Source: Pseudoips prasinana (Eukaryota; Arthropoda; Insecta; Lepidoptera; Nolidae). Taken from it: a stretch of 64,000 nucleotides of DNA. The translations under genes and the position numbers were made by a program. Shown here piece after piece: positions 45,201 to 60,200 of the stretch (position 1 is its first letter; every line of letters starts with the position of its first letter). Location of the stretch: assembly GCA_951640165.1 (NCBI GenBank), contig OX621236.1:28078948-28142947 (forward strand), in the 5' to 3' direction. The notes under the pieces are model-generated. The model searched no databases. It worked only from the letters and a program-made list of their open reading frames with translations, and was not told the origin of the DNA.

Positions 45201-48200
45201 GCGAGCGAATGAGCGCTGGATCAAGAGCAATTGCTCCATCGCCTTCTAATTGTAGGCATTCATAAGACCTTATAAGTATATTCAAGTGGGGTACGGAACT
45301 TCCACTCTAAATTAGCACACCTCTTCACCGCATTTATAGAACATTGCGCATCGTAATTGTAATGGTGTGTAACCGGTTCAGAGTAGAAGTTCTCTACGAG
45401 GTTCACACATTTTTTCTCATGGCCTCGCTAAATGGGTAGGCTTTGATTGGTAAGTAGTTTGTCGGAACGTATTCTCTTTGCCCTCTGTGAGATTTTGGGC
45501 ATTTTGTGCACGACTGCACATCCCTTGCGTAATACATTTTAAAAAGTTGAAGTACATTCATAATCGCATTTTTTTCTTGAAAGTAATGTTTCCTATACAC
45601 TTTTTATTATATCTCTTCTCAATAATTTTTATTATTAATCGAGTAACTTATTTAATAAAGGTGAAACGGCGTACACAATATTTATCTTACGTAAGCTATT
45701 TTCGATCTTTTGAGAACAAACTTATCGATGAATTTCATATAAATATTTATATTCATATGATATTCATCGATAAGTGTTTCTTTAAATATGTTCAAAATCT
45801 GACCAAAACCTTATATGAATTCAAGAAAGTGTATAACATAGCAAACAGGTTTCCGAACATGACAATATATTGAAAAAAAAATAATATATTAGTATCTTTA
45901 TTTATATACTACTTAATTTACCATATTGCTTTAATAATTATTAGGCATACTATAATCTACTTATTATATATAAAACTTACTTATCGTAGGGACAGTGGTT
46001 AACCTTGTGTCAGAGTTATTCCAGCCGCCCAGAAGTCCTCTGACATGGCTTAACAACTGTTGCCTAATGGCTACAACCGGGACCGGTAGCTTAAAGTGCC
46101 CTCCGAAGCAAGGAGTCGCTCACAAACCACTTTGGCGGTCACCCATCTATGGAATGACCGCAAACCTAGTTGTTTAACCTCGGACCGGTGAGAGCTAGAA
46201 CGGCTAAACTATAATAATCCAAAAGGCATATATAGTTAAGTATATTACGAGGCGATTTACCTTTTGTTTATAATTTAGTAACTTATCTACGTACTATACT
46301 TATTTCATTATAGGATATGATAAAACCACAAATTTAAAAATAATTTTAATAACATTACCTGCTCACTGCTTATTTTTCATTTGGTAATTTTTAGTTAACT
46401 ACTTAACGAATCGGCCAAAATTCAAAAATCATGATGACAACATGACTTTAACGATAAAGATTTCAATTCAATTGATGGATGTAAATTGCATTGTAATACA
46501 CTTTCTCTAAATGTGTATATTCAATAACATTCAGTGAAAAGGTTTTGGTACAGTCGACCAGGTGACCTTGACAGAGCTTAAGGGTGATATTTGTTTGTTG
46601 CGCAAGTAACTTACGTTGTTTTACTGTACTGTATGCCAACGTCAATTCAAAGTGGCATAATAGTTGTAGCTGAATGTTGTAGATGGATCTGATAAAATCT
46701 TCATTGTAATGGAAAAAATTGTAAGTAATTAAATATAATATTAATATTTATTAGGAGTGACATGTGTAAAAGTAATAAGAATGAGGAGGAGACAAAGGTA
46801 TGAGATCTCTACATTAACAAAGTTCCTAAGATGTTATTAAACGACTTGACAGCCGTTGAACCTGTTACGGTTTAACATTTGAACCTTATTATCTCAGCAA
46901 TAAGTTAGTTTTTTGCGTGGCCATTATTTGGCGCGGTCCCGCTTATTCTGGTCGAACCGGTTCTACGCCTGGTTCTCTGACTGGACCTGCTGCCACTCGC
47001 CAAATGAGTCGTGCGCGCGCCTACGTCGCAACCCGCAAATATGTTATGGCAATGTGTAGGTATTAACCAAGACAGAAACTTAATAAAACTTAGCTAATTT
47101 TATTATTTCTGCTGTTACATTCCATGGAACTCATAGAGACACTGCATTTATCAATGGGCTTTATGTTTTACCTCTGTTGAGCTCAATAACTATACCTATT
47201 ACTTGGAATATCTATTTTGTCGGAATTTCTTTACCGCTACAAAATAGAGAGGACCTTGGATTATATAAAAACTTACATACGTACTGATGCAGAAAGCGTT
47301 TAATTAAATTTTAATGGAGGTTATCTTAAATTTAGGTTATATTTTTAAATCACAATAAAACAGTTAAAATGCCTTTAAGGCCATTCAACTTTATTTCTTT
47401 TATATTGTATTTGCTTACAATTCAAGAACGATTTTTAAACGCCAATCACTTTCTGCGTTTGTGAGAACGTAGGCTAATGATGATAGCCAATAAATATGGC
47501 GCAGGTGTGGCATCCATCAAGACTATTGAGGGTAAAACCGTAAGCTCACACCTAAAATAATTCAAACATTGATCCAATTACGACGACACTAACTGTTTTG
47601 TGGGCTTGCCTTACCCAATTAGATTACGACTGTGATATAGGTACCTAATGTATATTTTTTACTAGATGTGCCCCCCGGTTTCACCCGGGTTAAAGTAGTT
47701 TTGGCGAAAAAGAGTAACAAACATACATCTAAACTAAAAAACTTTCGCATTTATAATATTAATAGGATGTGTACCTCTAGTGGTTTTGGCAGTGCAATAG
47801 CTCGCAGGTGGTAGATTTTTCCTACCTACTTGACACTTATTGTCATATTTTGGACAGTTCACACAATATCTTAATAAATTGTAACCTATGTGTTATTCTG
47901 ATGTATAAGCTCTATTATTATAAAGTTTCATTAAAATCCATTGAGTAGTTTTTATGTGAAAGAGTACATCCATCCATCCATCCATACTTACAAACTTTCG
48001 GGTTTATAATATTTATAATATAATATATAGTAGGATATTCTGCGGCAAAAATATAGTAGGATATTCTGCGGCAAAAAAAAAAACAACAAACTGGTTATAC
48101 AACTTGTAACATAAGTGTTGGAAGGAATTTAAGGACCCATGATATTGGACAAATTAAAGAAAACCTCGACCAATATCGTTGGTGTTCTCCACTTTGATTT

Positions 48201-51200
48201 TGTTTGACTAGGCAGATTCCGCTTGTTAAATTTTCTCCCTGTTACACCTTGTTTAAAACTTTACATATCCGGTATAGTGTGAAACAGACGTATTCTAATA
48301 ACTTTATAACAATTTTCATATCATCGAACGAGTCAAATAAATTGGTTAGTTTTAATCGGTTTCACTTTCAGCCGTTTTTATGACTGTCATTATCATAGGT
48401 ATTTGAGAAACTTTTATGGCGGATATAAAATGTATTAATCAATAGGATTCGAAGCCGGTATAGCCGGGCAAATAGGACATATTTAATTGAAAAATAAATT
48501 AATTTGCAATATACATTTTAACCTCCATAGACTGGTACAGTGTCTAAATCACATAAATTCATTTTGCTAGGGAGGATTCAACATTTTAAAGGTTCCTTGC
48601 CCAAAGGGTACAGACGCCAGCACATTTAGCTACCCCAATTTGTCAAATTTCCCCAATTGAAAGTGAACCTTATGCTTTTGTAATAAACTTGAAAATCTAT
48701 AAAAGAAATTTGACAGATTGGGGCAGCTGGATATGCTGGCGTCTGTACCAACAGAACCTTATTACTAAGCCCCAGCTAGTCGTCTTATGAACCGTAATAG
48801 GTAGACTTGCCGTTCTAACAAAAAGTATAAAGATTAAAATATAAAATACGGAACCGTTCGTATGCGAATCTGATTCGCATTTGACCGGTTGTTTTTTAAT
48901 AATATACCAAAGAACGGTTCTCGAGTGGCGACCATGAACCGGAAGGCGCGGCGTGGGCAGATTGTAGAGTTCTTTTGGGCAGGGCTTGGTCAGAAATGGA
49001 CATCTTTCGACTGATATGATAATGATGACGGTAAAAGCATAAGACTCTGATTCTACATCCTTAGTTATTATAAATCTTATATAATATTTTATATAATCTA
49101 GGGACCGTCAACAATTTAAACAGTATTTAATTTAAGTAAGTTTACTTCATACAAACTTTATACGTAAATTCATCGTCCATGTGTTTTGACAAGATTTAGA
49201 TCAAATATTTTATCGCCAAAGCAACTCCAAATGGAATTAAAGGATTAAACGATTTTGACATAAGGCACCCTGCTTCTTGATGTAATGTTCGACGTAGCAA
49301 ACAATACGAAACATTTTGATGGTGAGATCATCGTCCAGCGGGTACCCATAATAGGCTGCCACCTTTTTTCATTCGGCCAACCCACTACAAAGTTGTTTTG
49401 AACACGCAATAAAAGCAAAGATGTTGTATGAATGACCATTTTAAAAGAAATATTTTATCTAGAAGTAGCAGGAAGTCCGGAATAGCTGAATATCTTTAAA
49501 ATTACCAGCAGCCTCAATTAGGTCGGCAGCCATTTTTGAATGAACATTGTATAAAGAAATGTATGTATAAATCATTGTTACCACTATGTAGTATATAAAT
49601 AAAAACCAGTGAGAGGCAGAACAAGTCACGGGACGATAAAGTGAATGCTATATAGTCAGATCCCATACTTTAGAATAAATTAGGTAATAATAGTCTACGA
49701 ACTACAATTAATCTAATTGCGTGCATTGAATTCCAGAATCTTCTTCGTTTTAAACTACAATATTTACAGCATCAACCTTTCTATTTTTGTATTCTATATA
49801 TACATATTTTAATTGCATTTCTTGAAGTCATGCGAACATCCAAATTCATGACAGATAAATCTTGAGTTATAGTAATAATTTATTGGCAGATTCGTGATAG
49901 CCTTTCAGAAACTATAGCTCTTTCTTCCAATCAGGTTAGATTGTTAGCATCACTTAAATATTGTAAACTTGACTTCCAACTCTGACTGCATTCGCGTGGA
50001 CTAGATTAGATAAGATAGATAGAGACGCAGACAGATTGCTCTGTGCCCAGCAATGGGATCAAAAGTAGCCCAAGTCCTTCCCCAGGATTCTATCTATCCT
50101 TGATAAGTTTAATCAAAATCAGTTAAGCGGTTTAGTCATGAAAGGGTACGAAACAGAGGAATTGCTTTCGCATTTATAACATTCATATGAACAGCATAAC
50201 AATTCATAGTTGTTTTACACATAAAGCGCATGCGGTCTAGCAGGTAGGAAAAAATAATATAAGGAGTTAGTTAGCCAGCTAACTTCGTTGAGGAAAATGA
50301 TGGTTTTTATTATAATAGGGAAAACGGTACCTTGATATATTACACATATACGGTACATTTATTTATTATATCAACGTATTGTGTTTTTTCTTCTCCTGTT
50401 ATGTTCGTTTGTATTTCTATTAACTGTGCAATTTTCTGAATAAACTTTTTTCTTTCGATCTATTATTGTATAACCCAAGGAAAAACTAGTACAATTTAAT
50501 ATCTAGACAGTATCAATGTAACTGTAGATTTGCAGATATTCGATAAAGCTTAAACGATTTCGGAGTGATCGACAGTCTTCTGTAAATCGCGATCCTGATT
50601 TGATATCAGGCTTTGAAGGATCCGTTCACTATTTTATGAACTGGAGTACGTAGTATCAATTCCTTAATATAATTTGAAGTAAGTTTCATATTAGGACTCA
50701 ACTGAAGCCAATAAAGCGCCATATGGCATATGAAGGCGCAATGACACCTAATTACTGCTAAGTAACCAAATCTTGTCACTAACATTGAATTTATTAGCCT
50801 GTTTCTAATAAGACAACCTAATGCCCTAGTAACTTAGTATCAACAGAAGCCAACGAAGTGCAACTTGGCACACGAGGGCGCATGACACCTAATTACAGCT
50901 AGGTACGCTATTATAAGTAGTAGCCTTAGAACCAAATTTTGTCACTAACATTGAATTTATTATACTAATGGCAGTGCTTTCACAGTCTAATTCAAGTTAC
51001 GGGGTAACGTCAAGAACACATAAGATATCGTAGTGCACATGTCTATGTGCAAACACGGGTATACTTTTCCTCAATTCTAATCCGAGGGGGTAATGCCAGG
51101 TATTTTGCACCGGGCTGATATAGACAGGCAATCAGCGGATATACGTACACTACGAAAAAAGCAAAGGAAAGGTCAGGTCAGAAGTACCCTAAACCGGCGA

Positions 51201-54200
51201 GCATGTATGAAGAATATAATGTCAGTAAACGAAGCGAAAGAGGTGTGCAAGGATCGTGACAAATGGAAGTCCGTTGTCTCTGCCTACCCCAATGGGAGAC
51301 AGGCGTGAGTCTATGTATGTATGTATGTACGAAAAATGCTCTTACTGCACAGATAATAAATTTGCCGAAAACATATGTTACCTTTTAACCTACATGTGTA
51401 AATTCTTTGTATCTTTAGTTAACTGATCGCATTTTAAGATGATCCCGCAGATTGAGTTGACTACTTAATTTTGTCAACTGGTTCTGGATTACCCTTTTAA
51501 ATTATTATTGATTAAAACTATATGGTACTTTTTTCAAATTTGTGTAGGTACAGGCGGGCGGAAGCGTGTCTATATAAATTACAAATGTATGAAACGGGAT
51601 CAGTTGACCAAGTCAAAATATACATTAGGTCACCTTATCCCAAGGAACTAGTATGAGGGATCAGTAGACTAACCGGCGACTGGCCATTCTACGACTAAAT
51701 TTTCCACAAAAATATCACACTCATTCAATTCGAAACGACAGTAAAATTGGTTTTAAAAATAACAGTTCCTAAGATACTACAGTATTATGTAGATTTGCCT
51801 CATCACTAATCATAAAAGTAGGTAAACTACTCGTACGAGATGGTCAAAGTAATCAATGTAACAGTAAAACGTTACAAAATTTAAGGGCACGTTCTAAACG
51901 ATCATAAGGCTAATTGATGTTCGAGGTCGTTAATCAGATAGCCAACTAAACAGCCAAGATAACCCAACTGGTATACTGCAACTAAACACATAATTCAAGT
52001 GGGCATGTGTTTTTAGAACTTGTCGGTCGCTTCTTTTAGGTTTATTGCCAAACAACTGCTTTGCTCTATAGATAGATAGATAGAATACTCTTTATTATAC
52101 ACACCCAAATGGAAAGAAGATATATTGGCGGTCTTATCGCCAATATATCTTAAGCTTATATTAAGAGATCTCTTCCAGACAACCTTTGGATGGATAGGAC
52201 CTGAAAGTTATGTAAACTGTAGCAGGAGAGATATAAGTGAAAAGTTGATCTTGTCGGTCTAGCAGTACTGACCACCCTGGGCCCTGGTTCAGACTTATTC
52301 AAATTCTTCAAAGGAAAATAATTTCTCAGCAGTCAGTCAGTCAGGAGCCTGAAAGATACCGGTCTTACGCCCTCGTGGCTTGGAGAGCATGTACAGATGG
52401 TGTCTGACATCTTTTTGGCCGTTTCGGCTAGCCCGTCTCAACAAATACTTAAAATGAGGGGATATACAGACTTGTACAATAGAATGTACCACGCAGATGG
52501 TCATGGCCGAAATAGAATTGAGTAACAGGTACTTCTAAGTTATAGCATAGATATAGACATAACAGTCCTTCGACATGGAATTCCTTAAAATTTAAATTAC
52601 CTTAACCTAATCCGCAGATTGAGTTGCGCAAAATGAACTAAAGTTTAGCGTTTACCATCTCTTGATCTGATTACAATTTTTTTTTGTACATGAAGTTCAC
52701 AGTTAGTCTCGGAGGCTTTCACTGCTTCACTGGACAATAAAGGCGAGCATGGACTCGAGCTGTCTAGCCATAGAAAACCACAAATGAAGTGCTCGCGCTG
52801 GTAGGCACCCCATCTGGGTTTAGTACCTCGACTCTGGGCGGTAATTACTGACTGCGATATGCATGAGAGGGTCGGATGTTTTTGGGGCGTTTTATGTAAC
52901 TGTCACTCGACGTTAATATGCGAAAGGGCAAGCCTCTCGTCCAATTGGAAATCGGTGAGAGTATTTCATCTATATGAATGCAAACTAAGGGTCTTGGCAT
53001 CTGATCACAATACGCATAATATACTACGTAGGCAGCTTTCCTTTTCACACATTATTATTAAGAATGTCCGGGGTCCATTTCTAGTACCATTACACCGATA
53101 CCTTTAGGCTCCATGAAATTGTAGGTACTTTAATACTGCACTTATGTATGTTCGTCGTCTGACTGTGGCCGCTATCCAGGTCGCGTTACAAAACGCTTAG
53201 CGAACTAGTTCAGGGACAGCGTGGTAATTGAATTGTATGCTTGCTGTACCGTCAATTTGTTTTTATTTTATTACATTTTTTATCTATGGTTTAGTTAGGG
53301 CAAAGCAAATCGATAACAAAACACAATGCATTTTTATCTCCGATTTAGTTAAGTAGAAGCTATAGGATAAGCACTGTTAGCCAGTTGCCTTCACCGGTCT
53401 GTAAGTGATAAGCAAGGTTAAGCACCTAGGCACGCGGTCAGTCTTTATTTGTATATGGGTGGCCGCCTAAATGGTTTGATTCGTAAGAGTCTCCGTGCTT
53501 CAGAGAGCACATTTAGCTGTCGCTCCCGGTTGAAGTAAGACAATATTCTTTAAGCTATGTCAAGAGGCCTGGGCGGCTTAACCAACCCACTGCCCTATAC
53601 TATAAATAAAGAAAGAAAAAGTCAACGCAACATCGGTGTATACACGTTGAATTAAAAAGCGTCATTATTTTGTAAACAATGTAAGTTGTTTTCGTTTTGC
53701 AAATATGTATATCGGCTTATATAGCGTAGTCTTCTAGGGAAAAGATAATTTGGTAAAAATTAACACCCTCCTAGGCGACAAAAAATATCTGTATCGCAGG
53801 GGACTTTAGAAACATGCAATTCATGGTTGTGGTTCACACAAATACTTGTACCGTGCAGATATCGAAGCTGAAACACGAGAACTGACGAAACGGATCACAA
53901 TCTAAAATAATAATACTTTAAACGGAAACAGAAGATGACTATGCAAATATTTGTAACACAAACTATAAGAAACTTTCACCAAAAGCGACAAAATATATAC
54001 TTAATGTATATGTATAATCTGAATACCTAATTAAAGACAACCTTGCAAGGTGATTGGATTACTTACTGAATTTCATTTAATTTTAACGCGTCTAATTACG
54101 TAATTATTTCTTAAAGGTATTTTATAGGAAACATAAATGACGTTATAATGTTTCTGTAAATAAACAATTTCATAAGTAATTTGATTAAAAGGAATCTTAC

Positions 54201-57200
54201 AAAAATTACTTGCCCTCAAACCCTAAGTGACGTCATTGAGTAAATAAACATTTTCGTTACAAATTCAAGTGGCTGTATGTAATGTCAAAATAATTGTTAT
54301 TTTTGTAACTGCATACAAACGTATATAAATTGGCCCAGCTGTTTCAGAGATTATCCGGAACAAACAGATAGACAAAAAGAAGAATAGGTTTTTTGTTGTA
54401 AGTCGGTACTTACAACAAAAAACCTATTCTTCTTTTCGTCTATCTGTTTGTTCCGGCTAATCTCTGAAACAGTCAGGCCAATTTGGACGGGACTTTTTGT
54501 GGCAGATATCATAATGTATTAGTGCCCATCCCCAGATTCACCCTCCTGAAAAATAGATTTAATCTGCCGAATAATTTATGTAGACAAAGTCACGGGTGGG
54601 ACTCGTAGTTAAAAATTAAATAAACTCAGCTTTACCAAGACCTTTAGGAAGTTGATGTGGATATATAGGTATATAGTGCTGGTTTACTTCACAGAATGAT
54701 GAATGTCCAACGAACTTTTAGACGCGAACTTTAAATACTCGTATTTTGACTTTCAATATTTCCAATACATATTTAAACACTCGTGGCGTCGACTTCGGTG
54801 GAACGCTTTGACCTCAACAGCGTCTTTATTACGTAGGAAGTAAGAGCGGTTTTTGCAGTGCAATCGACGAAAATATTAATTCCTTTTTGTTTTAAAATTA
54901 TATGCTTGTTTCGTATTTTTGTTGAGCGTAGGCAGCCGTTGGAGAGCACCTACTTAATGATAGGTCGTCAACAAATGGACCATTTCACAACTAGGCAGCA
55001 AGTCGAGCGGAATGCGGCCCGCCACCGGCCTTGCCGCTTGCCAACACTGACCACTCTCGCACACTTATACCACAGATTACAGTACACTCATAGAGATATA
55101 CAGTAGGTAGGTACATACACTATCAATGATACAGTGTTTTCTGTACGCGTACTGAGTACGATGACCCTAATGTCAATCATTGCTATTTACTAGCCAGGGC
55201 TCAGGTTCCAACCCGGTTTGAAAAAACCGGTTTAGGTAAATTAGTTCCATGACATCATTGGAATAAGGTTGCAAATAGCACAACGTAATATACAATTTTT
55301 ATATCATAAACAATTATGATAACAAACTTTCTTTTTTTAGCGTCCCAAGGCTTAAAAGATAAAAAAGGAAATGTCTGTCAAAACGTCATATCTCGAGTGC
55401 TAATACCATAATATATGCATGCTATAGAAATGTTAAATAGTTTAAACATAACTGTATGTATTTGTATAGCTTATAAGATATTTACAGAAGGGACCGGAAT
55501 GGGGTTCTTCAAGTGAAATATGGCGCATTCTTTTCGATTTATAGCTTCTAACGATTTAAAATACTATAACAAAATACCCATCATAATATGTTAGACAAAA
55601 AGTATAAATTAGAAATCATTTAGTACGAGTTAATAGTAAGTAAATGTTTACGTATTTACTTTAACTGATTTCGGCAAGAAGGAACTTATCAATTAGACGG
55701 AATGTTTTTTTATTGTCTGGTATGTTATTTCCCGATTTCATGCATGCAGCCTCTGTATCTTTAGCAATAATAATATATCCTGGGACATTATCACAGCAAT
55801 TACTTACTTTACTTTCCAAGAAAAATAATTCCTTTTTTATCGAGTAACTGAATATTGTATTTTTTAACTATTTAATTAAGGATCTTAATAGAAAGAATGT
55901 TTAAATGGTTTGAAAAACAAGCAACCGAAGTAATGGATGGTATACCCCGTTTTATAATTCAGTGGTATTACTTACTTAGCGCAAAACATCTTGGCCGGGC
56001 GTTCCAAACTCACTTAAAAACAGTTATTGTCCACGACATACATTCAAATAATATGTTATAATTTCGTGTTAATATAATGCCCGAAATTTCTCTCACGGCG
56101 TTAATATTTGTGTACCAAGTAAGTACCTAAGACTTTTGATAACAGAATACTAATCGCATGTCTTAATTTCGTATATTGCAGGCGGGAGAGAGAAATTTGT
56201 CATGGCAACAGTTTTAAAGCAAAAACAGCAAAAGAAATTCAAATTTTATAGCTTTTTTTTTTATTTACATATCACTGAAATATCAATCCGTTATTTCGGT
56301 AACTTAGGTAGAGCTTCTTCAAAATTCGTAATAAACTCGTTATGTTTAGGGAAAAAAACGGAAAAGTTTTATTACTAAGCCTCTACTGTTCAAAAGGCAT
56401 GAGAAACATCCTGATGACAGACACAGACGTCTGTGATGACTGTAGTGATAGTTATTTAAAACATTTCCGATTTTCATCTCTGCCAAAATGTTTCAAACGT
56501 GCGGAAACCAGGTTTGCGATATTTAACCTAGTAACCAAGCCCTGTTGATAAGGCATCATCTCAGTGAGAATAAAAATTAAATCCCAAAAAGAGAAACTAC
56601 GAATTTTTAGTATAGTTATGTAGAGAGAGTAGAATGTTTAGTCTGTGCTGCTATAGAATAATCTAGGTCAAAAAAAGGTAATTTCCATCTTGCCCACTTT
56701 GCAGTAACAAGTTTGACTAGATATGCGCGAATTTGAAAATTAACAAGGCATTTAACATTTTTGATCTTGATACCTACTTCTTTAAATAATTCTGCTTATA
56801 TATTGTGGGTTGGTAGGTAAGAATGTACAGGTTTCTTGCATATTCATATACAATGTTTTATTACTGCTAATATAATTATATTATTTCTTGCTGATATCTT
56901 TCCTTAGAAACTATTTGCATAAGACCAACCATGACTGGGACTATCTCCATGCTGCAAATTAAAGAGAAATCTCATAGACACAACATAAAGCCCATAAATC
57001 TCTCTATTTATTGAAGACAGTTTAGAATTAAATCCCAGGAATGCTTGAAATATGTAATAATAATAATGTGTAATGTAGGCAAATAAAAATAACCACATGA
57101 ATATGAATGAAAGAGTGTCCAATTAGAACAGTCGCTGAGATTGTATCGCAATATAACATTGACAACAGTGTTTCTCAAGGACTTATGATCAATAAATTCA

Positions 57201-60200
57201 ATTGATTTCAATTGAGCTCAGAAACGAAAACAAGAAAACAATATTCCCGTCCAATTATACTATACACAGAGAAGAAGGCAACCATAACAGTAGTCCCCCT
57301 GGGCAAGGTTTGATCCCCGAAAAAGGGAGCCATCTAACATAAGTTGCTTAGTATGTAGTCTTTTGCGCTTGCTTATTGTCCTGTGAGACAGTGAAAGCCT
57401 CCTAAGCTAACTGGAAAAATCTCACAGGTCACTCTAAAAATACAAAATATTGAGTTCAATCATCAAAGCAAAACAAAATTAAATGCTTAAATCTTTAACC
57501 TATGAGAATTTAGAAAAGTCTATACTCTTATCTTTCTTACACTGTGAAAGTTCTACATACATTTCATTACCTAGGTTGAAAAATTCAGGGGGGACAGTAA
57601 TGACCAGAGATAAGACAATCGGATGCATATTTATCTAAAGTAGAGAATTTAGCTATTATGGAAGGCACTTCTTTAACAAAATTATTGCAAGATTCTAGGT
57701 AAGATATCCTTGACAAGTGTTACAGCTTAATATGATTGATTTTGCCTAGTATTTTTCCCTAGTGTTTTATGATGATTTAAAAATATTCTAAGAAGCTGCT
57801 TCCATAATTTGTTAGCCAAAAATTTACTACTTAACTCTTTCAGTTTAAATAAAGTAACATTTACATTTTAACTAAACTAGTTAGACTAGGATGCTTTCAC
57901 CGATTCACTGAATAATTATAAAAATGGTGTTATATGTCCCTGATGTTATTTATAAAATCTAATCAATTTATTTGCTAAATATGGGTAGATATATTGCCCA
58001 GCTCCATTTTCTACCTTTAAAAGGTGTGCAAAGTTATTATAAATAACATTATTTAACCTATTTTTGTTGACAGCCTTATGCTAACATTAACAAGTTAGCA
58101 AATAGAGTTGTCAATCTTGAACCATAGCCATTTGTAACAATTGTATTCAAGTCTACTATGAAATAAATAATACTTATGATGTATATATATTAGATATGCA
58201 TAGTGCAATTCAGGATGTGCTGCAGTCTACTATGGTTTGCCAGATTTGCACACAATACTTGCAAACATAGTGTTCCATGTATCTGCCATTGTTTTGACAG
58301 TGTATTGAGGCCAATATGTATATAATATTTTGATTAATATAAATAGTTTAAATTAGTATCATCATATCAGCCGAAAGATGTCCACTGCTGGACAAAGGCC
58401 TTCCCCAAAGATCTCCACAATTGCCGGTCTTGCACTATCCGCTATTAAATTAGTATAAATAGTGTTTATTATTGTGTGTGTATAATATTGTGTTTATGTA
58501 ATATTTACATGCCATGCTAATGGCGAAGCATACTGTCCATTCTATTTTTAAACATCCTTTAAACCATGTTTTGACATAATAAATAAATTAATATCAAAAA
58601 ATAATATTAATAATATTAATTAATAAATATTAATATTCGAAATTAATTTTATTCTGTTAAATTTAGTTTTTATAGCATTATTTGCAGTGCAAAGTGGAAA
58701 TCAAATTGTATTCTATTCAGCAGAAAATAGACTAGGCAAATAGTCCTAGCTAAGTTACAACATAGTTAATGCAAATACCCTGAAAACCATATTATTTTAT
58801 CCAGCATACACTCCAGACACATTAACAAAAGAATGTCCCATATATTGGTAGTTTGCCAATTGAAAGGTTTTGAATTTTAATAAGCTTTTTCTAACTTTGC
58901 GACTTCATCGCCAGTTCAAGTAATATATTTCTTCTCGGAGCACCAATTTACCTCTTATCCCTCCAATATGGATATAAGCAATATGAATGTTTCCAACACA
59001 TCACTCATAACTCCCCTTCTGTCCTTGAGATCACTTATTTACAAAGGGACAGAAATGCATAAGTTATTTGGCAGCAGCAATACTATTTTCTCAGGTTGAT
59101 TTAGTTCACCAATAAGCAGATATCTGAACGAACCAGCAATAAGACTAAAGTAGAATAATTAGAATACAAAAATCTAGTGCATAGTCTCCATAATTACTTC
59201 CAAGAACAAGTTATCTAGTATAAGAAAGTAAGTATTCAAGACAATGTTATAAATATTATCAGACTACTGACAGTAACAGTTTACTGATAATGGTGATAAA
59301 ATATCAATTGATATTTATACTACCTATATCCTGAATGTCATTAACATTCAGAATATGTATGTATGACTTGTATGACATTGTGACATATTTGAGCACTGAC
59401 CCAGATTTCACAACAGAATATCAATGCAATATTCCTCCAACAAATGCATAACCAATTAAGTATCTAATAAGAATCCATGAATCATAAATGGCTTTTCATT
59501 TAATGTGCATGATTTCACAAATCACATGGAATTTTATACATGAATCATCATAACCAGTGTTATTAGGTAGTAACCCAATTAGGTTTGGTAAGTAATGTGT
59601 TCATGGAAAATTATCTGCATTAAGAAAGTATTTAAATAACTAAAATTTAAATGACTATATGTGATACACACAATCATTAAGTGTCTTTAGGTAATTATTC
59701 TATAAAGATAAGAATTTAGAACACTTAAATTGGTATTGAAAGTATTTTATCTAATGAGTGAAATTAGATAACATAAGTGTACATCCACATGCAACTTTTA
59801 AATTTGAAAGAAGAAAGATGAAAATTGATTATTATAAAGTCCATACATACAGTATTTACGGCTCCAAATGAATATCTCATTGAGAGGCTTTAGTCGTTTT
59901 CTTTTATAAGTTATCACAAATCTTATCTAACATCTAAATTTAAACTGTATCTGATTTACTATAATAATAAATGTTTAGAAAGCTATACAAACACAATATC
60001 TCTAATAATCTTAATATTAGACACAGGTCCTAAGTTAAGCAACTAGGCTCACAGTCAGTCCATAGATGGCTGACTGCCAAAGTGTCATAATTTCTGAACG
60101 TCTATGTGCTTCAGGGGGTATGTTAAGCAGTCAGTCCTGGTTGTAGCCATTAGGAAACAGTTAATAAGCCATGTCAGAGGCCTAATGGGCGGCATGACCA

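Noticed and set aside
45478..45873. 131-codon open frame, plus strand
   Set aside because: Low-complexity Phe/Ile/Tyr-rich translation of AT-rich DNA, crosses a palindrome, no splice or family support.
47955..47985. CRISPR-like or functional repeat in (tcca)n, (tatg)n and (gata)n runs
   Set aside because: Simple microsatellites; no spacer structure, and the genome is eukaryotic.
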